Shown piece by piece: positions 53,222 to 61,542 of a stretch of DNA of 64,000 nt; positions within the stretch are counted from its first letter, which is position 1; each line of letters begins with the position of its first letter. The stretch covers positions 1 through 64,000 of the forward strand of contig JADJYW010000006.1 of assembly GCA_016719605.1 (NCBI GenBank), read 5' to 3'. Position numbers and translations under genes: made by a program. The DNA is from Lewinellaceae bacterium. Lineage in GTDB: Bacteria > Bacteroidota > Bacteroidia > Chitinophagales > Saprospiraceae. The notes under the pieces were generated by a model. That model worked only from the letters and a program-made list of their open reading frames with translations, was not told where the DNA came from and made no database searches.

Positions 53222-54802
53222 ATGAAAAAACACCTTGCGCTTTCCCTGCTCTTTGCCCTGCCTATTTTGCTCGGCGCCCAAACCACTCCCCCACCCCCCG
53301 ACACCATTTACCAACACTGGCACGCCGGTCAAAAAGTAGAACCCACCAAAAAAGAAGCCCTGCTCAAAGTGACCGTGGTGGACCTCGACCGCCGGAAAAT
53401 CCCGGACCTGGAGGTGACTGTGGTGCAAACCAGTTCTGGAAACGTGTGGCGCGGCGCCACCGGCAAGTTCGGCGAGGTGTATTTCCTCGTGCCGGCCGGC
53501 AGCGAGTACCGCGTCGGGGCGGGCGACGAAGCCAAAATCGAAACCATCCAGATACCTAAGGATACTTATGTGCGCGACAACCTGACCATCACCCACTTAG
53601 CCTCTGAATTCACGGAGGAGGTGCACGGCGACACGATTTTTCAGCGCGTTTCGGTGGCCCAAACGCCTACGCGCGAGCGTGTCCTTGTTTTGTCCAGCAT
53701 CCTCGATCTCGACGACAAACCCATTGAGGGCGAGGTGTTGTATTTTTCTATGGAAAAAAGCCGGACGGTGTATGTGGCCGTCACCGATGCCCGCGGCAAA
53801 GCGGCGCTGATGTTGCCCAAGGGCCGGCGCTACTGTTTCAGCACGGAAATTTACCCGAATCTAAAATGTTACGAACTGCCCAACCACGACATGGCCGGCC
53901 AACTCAAAATCACGTTCAACACCATCGGAACCAAAGCCTACCGCGCCCGCGAGGCCGAACGCGCGCGGCAGGCGGCTATCCGCGATTCCCTGTACCGCCT
54001 CGACCGGATGCGGGATTCCCTGCTTGCGCGCACCCGACAGTACGATGAAGACGATTTTGTGCACCAGCTCGCGTTCGGCGGCTCGCGGGATTCGGTTCTG
54101 AAACGCATCGAGCGGCGCAGTGTCCGCGACCGCGCGGCCATCAAAGCCGACCCCTTGTATTTTGAAAAAACCGGCCAGGTGGTGCAAGCCGCCCTGTACC
54201 GCCTGCGCGAACGCTGGAAAAACAAGATGATCGTGACCGACCTCACCGGCAGCATGTCGCCCTACATGGACCAGGTCATTCTTTGGCATGCCCCTCCATT
54301 TCGTGCAGGGCGAAGACAACCGCTACCTGTTTTTAACGACGGCGACAACACGCCCGACGAACAAAAAATCATCGGAAAAACCGGCGGCCTGTACTATACC
54401 GAAAATGCCCAATTAGACAGCCTGCTGGATAAAATGCGCCAGACGGCCGAGGGCGGCTACGGCGGCGACGGCCCCGAAAACGACCTCGAAGCCCTGCTCG
54501 CGGCAGCACCCAGATTGCGGGGACTGGATGAGCTCGTGCTCGTGGCCGACAACTACAGCGACTGCCGCGATATCGAACTGCTCGCCCGCCTGAAAATCCC
54601 TGTACACGTTGTGCTCTGCGGCACCAGCGAAGGCGTGAACGAGCAGTACCTGGAAATCGCCTGGAAAACCAATGGCAGCGTGCACACCATCGAACAAGAC
54701 ATCGAAGACCTGGCCCAATTGGCGGACGGGGCGACGATTACCATTGGCGCGTACCAGTACAAAGTGAGCCGGGGGAAGTTTATCCGGGTGACGCGGTTGT
54801 GA
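53222..54802 (+). CDS. secreted vWA-domain protein (locally frameshifted)
   Basis: A 526-residue exported protein. Signal peptide LSLLFALPILLGAQ, then carboxypeptidase-like beta-sandwich modules (LLKVTVVDLDRRKIPDLEVTV read in parts, SSILDLDDKPIEGEVLYF), a charged helical linker, and a von Willebrand A-like domain from about residue 335 with metal site DLTGSMSPY and GGYGGDGPENDLEALL. Residues of codons 54291-54334 are out of frame: an extra C in the C4 at 54291-54294 and a missing T in the T5 at 54330-54334. Correcting both replaces PPFRAGRRQPLPV with the plausible LHFVQGEDNRYLF. vWA proteins of this kind sense or bind partners at the envelope. No partner gene is adjacent. Confidence 0.8.
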   Translation: MKKHLALSLLFALPILLGAQTTPPPPDTIYQHWHAGQKVEPTKKEALLKVTVVDLDRRKIPDLEVTVVQTSSGNVWRGATGKFGEVYFLVPAGSEYRVGAGDEAKIETIQIPKDTYVRDNLTITHLASEFTEEVHGDTIFQRVSVAQTPTRERVLVLSSILDLDDKPIEGEVLYFSMEKSRTVYVAVTDARGKAALMLPKGRRYCFSTEIYPNLKCYELPNHDMAGQLKITFNTIGTKAYRAREAERARQAAIRDSLYRLDRMRDSLLARTRQYDEDDFVHQLAFGGSRDSVLKRIERRSVRDRAAIKADPLYFEKTGQVVQAALYRLRERWKNKMIVTDLTGSMSPYMDQVILWHAPPFRAGRRQPLPVFNDGDNTPDEQKIIGKTGGLYYTENAQLDSLLDKMRQTAEGGYGGDGPENDLEALLAAAPRLRGLDELVLVADNYSDCRDIELLARLKIPVHVVLCGTSEGVNEQYLEIAWKTNGSVHTIEQDIEDLAQLADGATITIGAYQYKVSRGKFIRVTRL

Positions 54803-54836
54803 AGAAAGGCCTGTACGTTTATGAACCATTCTTGGT

Positions 54837-54901
54837 AGTGGCCAATTTCGAGTGATGGAACGCGGATTTAATCCGCGTTCCATCACTCGAAATTGGCCGC
54901 T
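54837..54901. terminator. 65-bp near-perfect palindrome between convergent genes
   Basis: Arms 54837-54868 and 54870-54901, 32 bases each, pair around one T at 54869. All pairs are Watson-Crick except one T-G. It sits between the convergent vWA and TonB-receptor genes and would form a 32-bp RNA hairpin on either strand. No T tract follows, so termination may rely on the hairpin or the element may have another role. Confidence 0.7.
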
Positions 54902-54966
54902 ACCCCATTCTTTTCCACCAAAATACCTGCCGCACGTCAAACCTGGAAAATCCGGGATACCCACGG

Positions 54967-57267
54967 CTACATCTTCCAGTCCAACCGAAGGGTATAGCTC
55001 CGCGGGCCTTCCAGCAGCGCCGGGCGTACGGAATAAATTTCGTTGAGCAGGTTGTTGCACAGGGCGCTAACTTTCAAGTGCTTGCCGATTTTCCTGGAAA
55101 CCCGCAGGTCGAGCACCGTAAAACCCTTGTCGTACGCTTGCCGGAATGCCTGCACACCCGCTATACCTACCTCAAAAATAGCGTCTACCGCTTCCATCTC
55201 GCTGTTGTACTGCACGGCGGCACCGAAGGAATAGTCCGAAATAGCGTATTCCGCATCAAACTTGAACATATTGCGGTAGCGGTATTTCAGCACATTTTTG
55301 TCAACGGAGGTCTTGTATTTGCTCTGGTCAAACACTTCGCCGTCGGCAAGCCGGTAAACCGGATCAATCGCCGTGAAGCCGGTGAGCAAAAATAACGTGC
55401 CGTTGCCGACTTTCCCTTGCCCCATGACGGAGGCTTCGAGGCCGGTGATCCGGGTATCGCCCACGTTTTTGGACTTGAACACGATGGCCGGAAAAAGTTT
55501 GTCCAAATCGAACTCCATCATCGCATCGTACTCCGAAATGAAAGCGGTCAAATCGAAAAAACCCTGCCATTGGCCAAGAGCAAAACCTTGCTTCACGCCC
55601 ACTTCAGCGGTCCAGCCGGTTTCGGATACTAGGCGCGGATTGGGCGCCACCCGACCGATCCCGAAGCCGGTGTCAATGAATTTTTCTGCAATAGTGGGAT
55701 AGCGATAGCCCTGCCCCCAGGAGGCGCGGAAAAAGGTAGCCCGGGCTGCCTGGAAGTTGGCGCCGATGCGGTAAACCGGTTTGCCCTCGCGGCTCACGCC
55801 GTTTGGGATGGTGTCGAACTCGGTGGCGCTGACCTGGATGATTTCCGGGCTGTGCAGAATGTTGCGCTCGTAGCGCACGCCGCCGGAGAGGTTGAGTCGG
55901 TCGAAGGCTTTCCAGTCCAATTGCAGGTAGCCGGCAAAGTTCTGGGTGTTGTAGTCGCCCCGGTACAGTTCGGCGGTAATGGTCGTGTAGGTTGCCACCA
56001 CACCTGCCGTAGCCACAAGCCCGATATTGTCCATCGGGCGCTGGTACTGGTATTCGCCGTAGAGCATCCGGCTGTCGTTGCCCTGGTTGTCACTGTTGTT
56101 GTTGTGGACGTAAAAATAGCGGCCGAGGACTTTGTGGCGGTTGCCGCCGCGGTCGAAGTACTGCAAGGAGGGATCGAGGGTGAAGCGCAGGCGACCGAGC
56201 GTGGACGTGGCGGAGCCGGAACCCGGGCGGTAGGCGCCGTCGGTGTCGTTGGCCCAGGTGAAAAAGGAGCCGCTGCGACCGAAGTTGAAATTGGTGTTCA
56301 GGCCGAGTGAAAGCCGGTCGTTGACGCGGTAGCGGATATTGGGCGTCACGCGCATGTAGCGGCTGTAAGTGTTTTTGTTGTAACTGTCGCGGTAGAGGCC
56401 GTAGGAGCCGAGCACGATATCGAATTTGCCCTCCTTGCGGCGGTGGGCAAAACTGTAGCCGGTTTCAATGGGCAGGAGGATGCCGCCGGTATCGCGGTCG
56501 CCCCACCATTTCATACGCTCGTCATCGGGGTTGCCCCAAACCTGGCTGAACACAGCCACGTCCGTTTCGGGTTTATCGGTGGCAAAACGGGTGCGGATAT
56601 TGATGATGCCGTTCATGGCCGAGGAGCCGTAGAGGGCGGAAGCGGCGCCTTTCAGCACCTCGATCTGGCTGATATTTTCCACCGGGTAATCGGCCCAGTT
56701 GGGGAATCCCGCATCCACTTGCAGGGCCGGGATATCGTCCACCAGAATCAGGACGCGGGTACCGGCGCCGTACGAAAAACCCGCGCCGCCGCGGATGCTG
56801 GCTTGCCCGTCAATGATGCTCACGCCGGGGATTTTGACGAGCGACTCGTCCACCTGGGAAGAGTTGACGTTTTCAATCAGGCGGGACCGCAGCACATCCA
56901 GCGAGACGGTGACCTCGCCGAGGGGCTTTTCAAATTTGCCGGCGGTCACAGTCGCCTGCTGGAGCAAGTTGTCTACCGTGCCAAGTCCCATGACTATGGT
57001 GCTGGTTTGGCCCTCCACCAGGCGGACGGTCTGCTTGCGGTTTTCGTAGCCGACGTAGGAAAAAAGCACTTCGTAGTTGCCGGGCGGGAGCTGCAATTTG
57101 AATTGTCCGTTGATGTCGGTGGCTGTACCGAGGCCGCCGGCCCGCACGGTTACACCCAACAGAGGCTCATCGTTGGCCAGGTCGGTGACCACGCCTTGCA
57201 ACGTGGCATTCTGGCTGAATAGAGAAAAGGACAGGAAAAACAGGAACAGGGTAAGGTTGGTGCGCAT
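54967..57267 (-). CDS. TonB-dependent receptor
   Basis: A 766-residue outer-membrane receptor that takes up a large ligand using TonB energy. Signal peptide (LTLFLFFLSFSLFSQ), carboxypeptidase-like domain (ATLQGVVTDLANDEPLLGVTV), plug domain (VSIIDGQASIRGGAGFSYGAGTRVLILVDDIPALQ in parts, ISQIEVLKGAASALYGSSAMNG), then a 22-strand barrel ending with LLNEIYSVRPALLEGPRSYTLRLDWKM. The terminal aromatic/charged pattern is normal. The ligand is unknown; no SusD partner follows, so a metal or siderophore role is as likely as sugar. ATG 57267 is chosen at the signal. It is convergent with the vWA gene. Confidence 0.93.
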   Translation of the reverse strand: MRTNLTLFLFFLSFSLFSQNATLQGVVTDLANDEPLLGVTVRAGGLGTATDINGQFKLQLPPGNYEVLFSYVGYENRKQTVRLVEGQTSTIVMGLGTVDNLLQQATVTAGKFEKPLGEVTVSLDVLRSRLIENVNSSQVDESLVKIPGVSIIDGQASIRGGAGFSYGAGTRVLILVDDIPALQVDAGFPNWADYPVENISQIEVLKGAASALYGSSAMNGIINIRTRFATDKPETDVAVFSQVWGNPDDERMKWWGDRDTGGILLPIETGYSFAHRRKEGKFDIVLGSYGLYRDSYNKNTYSRYMRVTPNIRYRVNDRLSLGLNTNFNFGRSGSFFTWANDTDGAYRPGSGSATSTLGRLRFTLDPSLQYFDRGGNRHKVLGRYFYVHNNNSDNQGNDSRMLYGEYQYQRPMDNIGLVATAGVVATYTTITAELYRGDYNTQNFAGYLQLDWKAFDRLNLSGGVRYERNILHSPEIIQVSATEFDTIPNGVSREGKPVYRIGANFQAARATFFRASWGQGYRYPTIAEKFIDTGFGIGRVAPNPRLVSETGWTAEVGVKQGFALGQWQGFFDLTAFISEYDAMMEFDLDKLFPAIVFKSKNVGDTRITGLEASVMGQGKVGNGTLFLLTGFTAIDPVYRLADGEVFDQSKYKTSVDKNVLKYRYRNMFKFDAEYAISDYSFGAAVQYNSEMEAVDAIFEVGIAGVQAFRQAYDKGFTVLDLRVSRKIGKHLKVSALCNNLLNEIYSVRPALLEGPRSYTLRLDWKM

Positions 57268-57490
57268 ACAATTTTCGGTGTGGTTTGGTGAACGCAATGC
57301 CGAAGGAGGATTAAAAAAAATACACTTGCTGGTGAAGCGGGCGTAAAAGTACAGTTTTTTGGTACTGTGGGAATTGGGGTGGGTTATTTGGCGAAAAAGG
57401 TGCCGCTGTGAAAAAAATTAACAAAAAAAAACGGAAAACACGCACCTTACGCCCGAATGTGGACTACGATGCGAACCAATGTTTTTTTAA

Positions 57491-58288
57491 ATGAATAGTC
57501 AATTTGAACCCAACAACGCATGGCGCAGAACAGCTACCGCGATTTACCGCAAACCGGTTGATTCCAAAATTTACGGTTCCGTGGAGTTGGATGTGACGGA
57601 TTTGGAAGCCTATGTTCTGGAAAGGCGCAAACAGGGGATTCGGCTGACCTTGATGCACCCGTTTATCCTCTTTATCGCCCGCGCACTCAAAACAGAAGTG
57701 CCCGAACTCAACTGCTTCGTTCGCCGGGGCAACGTGATTGCGCGGGATCGGGTAGACGCTACCGTGAGCGTACTCGTGCGCGGCGGCACGCAAATGGGCG
57801 CCGTGCGCGTGCGCAACGCCGATGCCCTCTCCCTGGTCGAACTGGCCGACGTGATGGCCCGGGATGTGCCGCGCTCGCGCAAGGGGGACGAAGACAAAGC
57901 CATGGACAACAAGAATCTCGTGGCCGCCATCCCCTGGCCGTTCCGAACCTGGGTGGTCGGACTCGTCAAATGGCTAACCATAGACCTCGGCCTCTCGATC
58001 CCGTCCATGGGTCTTTCTCCCGATACCTTCGGCTCTTTTGTATTTTCCAATATCGGCAGTATTGGCCTCGATATCGGCTATGCCGCCCTCATGCCCGCCT
58101 CCAATGTGGCCATTGTCTTCACCATGGGCAGCGTGGAAACCAAACCCGTCGTGATCGGCGACCAGATCATGCCGCGCCGTATGCTCAACCTGAGCGCCGT
58201 GCTCGACCACCGCGTGGTGGATGCTTCGCACGGCGGTAAAATGTTTCGATACCTGAAAGAGGCCGTGAAAGGACCGTTTGATTTGTAA
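57491..58288 (+). CDS. stand-alone 2-oxoacid dehydrogenase acyltransferase (E2) catalytic domain
   Basis: A 265-residue protein made only of the E2 catalytic fold, like chloramphenicol acetyltransferase. The motif around the active histidine reads LDHRVVDASHGG (His240). Usual E2 has DHRxxDG, so the Gly is Ala here. The lipoyl and E1/E3-binding domains are absent. The N-terminal TATAIYRKPVDSKIYGSVE and LTLMHPFILFIARALK are E2-like. Such short forms occur in other bacteria and may transfer acyl groups outside the dehydrogenase complexes. No E1 or E3 gene is near. Its stop overlaps the first base of the palindromic element. Confidence 0.8.
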   Translation: MNSQFEPNNAWRRTATAIYRKPVDSKIYGSVELDVTDLEAYVLERRKQGIRLTLMHPFILFIARALKTEVPELNCFVRRGNVIARDRVDATVSVLVRGGTQMGAVRVRNADALSLVELADVMARDVPRSRKGDEDKAMDNKNLVAAIPWPFRTWVVGLVKWLTIDLGLSIPSMGLSPDTFGSFVFSNIGSIGLDIGYAALMPASNVAIVFTMGSVETKPVVIGDQIMPRRMLNLSAVLDHRVVDASHGGKMFRYLKEAVKGPFDL

Positions 58289-58450
58289 GAGCGTGTTTAA
58301 ATTTTAGTGCTGGAGCGAGGGCGAGCAAATTTTGATTCTATTGAGGCAAAATTTGCAGCCGTAGCCGGGTGCCTACGGCGAAAATTTTAACGAAGATAGA
58401 AATGAAATTGGCCGTCCGTAGCCCAGCGACTAAATTTTAAACACGCTCTA
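58288..58450. repeat. 163-bp palindromic element with 20-bp terminal inverted repeats
   Basis: Left end AGAGCGTGTTTAAATTTTAG (58288-58307) and right end CTAAATTTTAAACACGCTCT (58431-58450) match in inverted orientation at 19 of 20 bases. Inside, a 10-bp stem GCAAATTTTG/CAAAATTTGC and a 6-bp stem CCGTAG/CTACGG form nested hairpins. It codes for nothing and lies directly at the stop codon of the E2-like gene. A half copy is at 41980-42000. Confidence 0.85.
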
Positions 58451-58491
58451 AATTCCGGAGGCGCGCGTTGTTCACGCCAAGTTTCGTGGCC

Positions 58492-59433
58492 ATGAATGCA
58501 TCACCCTTGCATCTTGTTTCAGCACATCCGGGGCTTGCTTCCGGGGTGTCCTTGTTTGTCAAACGCGACGACTTGCTGCACCCCGAGGTACAAGGCAACA
58601 AATGGCGCAAACTCGCTCCCCTGCTGGCAACGGTTCGGGAAACACACCCGGGTGGCATTATTACTTTCGGCGGGCCGTTTTCCAACCACCTGCATGCAGT
58701 GGCTGCCGCAGGCCGCCTGTTCCATATACCAACCTTCGGTATTGTGCGCGGCGAGCACGCCGACCGGAATAATCCCACGCTGCGCAGCGCCGCCCAAAAT
58801 GGCATGATGCTCTTCCCGGTTTCCAAACACGAGTACGATACCTGCAAGGATCGCGGCGACGAACTGATCGGGCGGGAATTCCCCCGCTACTACATTTTGC
58901 CGGAAGGCGGCGCCACCGCAGCGGCCGTGGACAGTTGCGCGGCCATAACCTGGGAAATTTTGACACAACTCCGACAGGAAGCACACCCCGCGCCACCCGC
59001 CCGCCCGCTGTTCATCTGTACACCCGCCGGAACGGGCTGTACAGCGGCAGGTATCGTAGCCGGACTGGATGTGCCCCACGCCCATCTGTTGGTTTTCCCC
59101 GTGGTAAACAGGGGTTTCGATGCACACACGATCCTCCGGCTGCTGGCGTCAACACGCCTGCGCAGCGCCGTCGAAGGCCCGCCGCTGGAGCAGCGGTTCA
59201 GCATAATTTACGACTACGAATGCGGCGGTTTCGCCAAATTCCGCCAACCGGTACTCGATTTCGCCCACGCGTTTCAGGAACAAACCGGCATCCTGCTGGA
59301 CCCCATCTACACCACAAAAATGATGCTCGGCATTTTCGATATGCTCGCCAGGGGCAACTTTCCGCCCAACAGCACAGTCGTGGCGCTGCATACCGGGGGC
59401 CTGCAAGGGTGGGAAGGGGTAAAAAAGGGGTAG
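58492..59433 (+). CDS. PLP-dependent D-cysteine desulfhydrase / ACC deaminase-like enzyme
   Basis: A 313-residue fold-type II PLP enzyme. The PLP lysine is Lys37 in EVQGNKWRKL. The phosphate loop and substrate motifs include TFGGPFSNHLHAVAAAGR and CTPAGTGCTAAGIVAGL. Members convert 1-aminocyclopropane-1-carboxylate or D-cysteine to a keto acid, ammonia and, for cysteine, sulfide. The exact substrate cannot be told here. The ATG at 58492 is preferred over TTG at 58468. It is followed by a C/G-rich gap holding a G14 run before the convergent T9SS module. Confidence 0.85.
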   Translation: MNASPLHLVSAHPGLASGVSLFVKRDDLLHPEVQGNKWRKLAPLLATVRETHPGGIITFGGPFSNHLHAVAAAGRLFHIPTFGIVRGEHADRNNPTLRSAAQNGMMLFPVSKHEYDTCKDRGDELIGREFPRYYILPEGGATAAAVDSCAAITWEILTQLRQEAHPAPPARPLFICTPAGTGCTAAGIVAGLDVPHAHLLVFPVVNRGFDAHTILRLLASTRLRSAVEGPPLEQRFSIIYDYECGGFAKFRQPVLDFAHAFQEQTGILLDPIYTTKMMLGIFDMLARGNFPPNSTVVALHTGGLQGWEGVKKG

Positions 59434-59493
59434 CGGTGGATTTTAAGCAGGCGCCGAATACTCCCCAAGGGGAAAGGCAACCCGGGGTGCCCT

Positions 59494-59507
59494 GGGGGGG
59501 GGGGGGG
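59494..59507. repeat. G14 homopolymer
   Basis: Fourteen uninterrupted G in the 84-base gap between convergent genes. Such runs slip in replication and sequencing. It lies outside coding sequence and no promoter is near, so phase variation is not indicated. Confidence 0.9.
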
Positions 59508-59517
59508 AGGCAAGGCG

Positions 59518-61515
59518 TTAATTGCTCCGCAATTTCACGATGAGTTTGGTTTCTTCCCGATAGATGTTTTCCGAGTGATTGAACCGTACCTGCAAGGTGA
59601 TGCGTCCTGCGGGTACGCCCTGCCGAATCAGGTAGGCACGCAGCGCCGCTAACTTGAGTACGCCGAGGGCTTCGAGACTGATCGGGCTGCCGGCGGCCAG
59701 CGACAGGGCCAGACTGACGGCGGCGGCAGACTCGTTGTCCACCAGACTGTACGCGATGGGATTATTGCCAAGCGAACCGTCGTAGAGCAAGCCGAGCTGG
59801 TAGCCGAGGGTGTTTTTGTCCTCTTGCAGTTCGGTCACGAGCGCGATATTGTCCAGACTGCCTCCCTGCTGTTCCACTTGTTTGATTTGTGCCGCGATGT
59901 GGCGCACCAAAGCGCTCCACTCGGGCGTAAGCGCGAAGGCCTCCTCGTCGTCGGGGTAATGGAAAGTGACTGCGGCCGCTCCCGGAAACACAAAGGTGCG
60001 CAGAGGATAACCGTTGGCAGGCACGCCGGGTACCCGGGTCAGGTTGGCGGAGAAAAGTTCCTGCACACAGTCGGCATCGCCGCTGCGAATACAGGTAGCC
60101 TCATTGCGCTGCGGGCGCAATGCCGCGCATTGTTCCTGCAGATTTTTTTGGCTGGTTTCCAATGCGCTTAGTTGGCTGTTGATATCGGCATGCTCCTCCT
60201 GAATGGCCAGAAGTGTAGCACGGGTTTCGTCGGATACTGGAGCGCCCTGCCCCGAAGCGGTGCGCACGATCTGTTCGGCTTGCAGGCGCTTGACGTTGAT
60301 ACCGTTGGCGGTTAGCCGAATCTGGCGCAGTTCCGCAGCGGTTTGTGTCAACAGGGTGGCACAAGAATCGGCGGCCTGTTGTTGTCGGCTGTGGGCAGCG
60401 CCGGCCGCAGCCATGCTGGTTTCGACGGCGGCATAACCCGCGCGAAGCGCAGCTATCGGGGCCTCCAGGGTTTGGGCGAATGCCCGTGCCTCGGCGTATT
60501 CGGCCTGCAGGAGGTTCACGGGCGTCGCCGGTGCGATGGGCGGCGCCGGTTCTTCGGAAACGGACACAGGCGCCGGTACCGATGCGGGGCGATTTTTTCC
60601 AAAAACATAACTCGCGCCTACTTCGTAGGTCAGGCCCAGTGTGCTGTGCAACTCCGCCGAAGCGCTGAGCCGCACGGCGGCAGTGGGCGCCACGCCGAGT
60701 TGGAAACGGAAGCCACCCTGGTCGGTGCGCATACCGATACCGGCCATGAGCAAGTCGTTTTTTAAAAAATAGGCGTTCAGGTTGATATCAAGCAGACCGG
60801 ATTGCAGCGACCGGTCTCCGGCCATCGCCCGAAATGCGACGGTTGGTTCCACAGCGAAGCGGTCGCCCTGATAGCGGTACCGGGCATTGACGAGAACGTG
60901 CGGCACCAGGGTGTACACCGCAGCGGTGTTGTCGGTACCCTGGATGCGGATATCACCGCCAAACACCTGCGTAGCGGCATCGAGGGCCAGCACGGAGCCG
61001 TTGTTCATTCGGTATTCCAGCGCGAGACCCGGCCCGCCGTCGAAGCGGACAGCGTTCACCTCGTCGGAAAATACAGCCAGATCGAGTACGTCGGCAACTC
61101 GCCTGCCCGAGAAGTCGAGCCGGCGGCTGCGGATACCCGCTGCTGCGCCCAGCGAAAATCGAAAATTCGGTGTGCGTACCAGGTGGTATCCAAAAAAACC
61201 GCTGAACTGAAACCGGCTGAGCAGATGCGTCTTGTCGCCCATAACCTGAGCCGCAATACCGATTCGCTCGTGCACAAGCGGCGACAGGTCGGCGTGCAGC
61301 AGATAGGTAGTTGGTCGGACAGATGCCTCTATATTCTGGAACTGGGCGCGGTACACAGCCGTGACCTGCCCCTCTCCATTGTACCCCTGGCCGGCCGGAT
61401 TGAACAGGCGTGGATTCCAGGCGTAGTGGTTCAGGAAGGGCACTTGTTGGGCTGTTGCGCTGGTCAATGTTGCCAGTAGAAAAAGAAAAATCGGTACATA
61501 TTGGCTTGTTTGCAT
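59518..61515 (-). CDS. PorP/SprF barrel fused to coiled coil and OmpA-like domain
   Basis: A 665-residue exported protein. Signal peptide (FLFLLATLTSATAQ), then the PorP/SprF family barrel from QVPFLNHYAWNPRLFNPAGQG to about residue 300 (NLNAYFLKNDLLMAGIG). A Pro-rich linker (SVPAPVSVSEEPAPPIAPATP) and a coiled coil about 335-460 (TQTAAELRQIRLTANGINVK, HADINSQLSALETSQKNLQE) follow. The C-terminus about 500-665 ends VLKLAALRAYLIRQGVPAGRITLQVRF, like the helix-strand of OmpA-type peptidoglycan-binding domains. PorP/SprF proteins normally stop after the barrel; a separate PorE-like protein carries the OmpA domain, as at 25654. Cargo is probably the next gene upstream (61543-63563). Confidence 0.85.
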   Translation of the reverse strand: MQTSQYVPIFLFLLATLTSATAQQVPFLNHYAWNPRLFNPAGQGYNGEGQVTAVYRAQFQNIEASVRPTTYLLHADLSPLVHERIGIAAQVMGDKTHLLSRFQFSGFFGYHLVRTPNFRFSLGAAAGIRSRRLDFSGRRVADVLDLAVFSDEVNAVRFDGGPGLALEYRMNNGSVLALDAATQVFGGDIRIQGTDNTAAVYTLVPHVLVNARYRYQGDRFAVEPTVAFRAMAGDRSLQSGLLDINLNAYFLKNDLLMAGIGMRTDQGGFRFQLGVAPTAAVRLSASAELHSTLGLTYEVGASYVFGKNRPASVPAPVSVSEEPAPPIAPATPVNLLQAEYAEARAFAQTLEAPIAALRAGYAAVETSMAAAGAAHSRQQQAADSCATLLTQTAAELRQIRLTANGINVKRLQAEQIVRTASGQGAPVSDETRATLLAIQEEHADINSQLSALETSQKNLQEQCAALRPQRNEATCIRSGDADCVQELFSANLTRVPGVPANGYPLRTFVFPGAAAVTFHYPDDEEAFALTPEWSALVRHIAAQIKQVEQQGGSLDNIALVTELQEDKNTLGYQLGLLYDGSLGNNPIAYSLVDNESAAAVSLALSLAAGSPISLEALGVLKLAALRAYLIRQGVPAGRITLQVRFNHSENIYREETKLIVKLRSN

Positions 61516-61542
61516 GTTGGATTATTTTTAGTGAAAACCGGC

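Noticed and set aside
58288..58450. Insertion sequence
   Set aside because: It has terminal inverted repeats but no transposase frame, and no clear target duplication can be seen.
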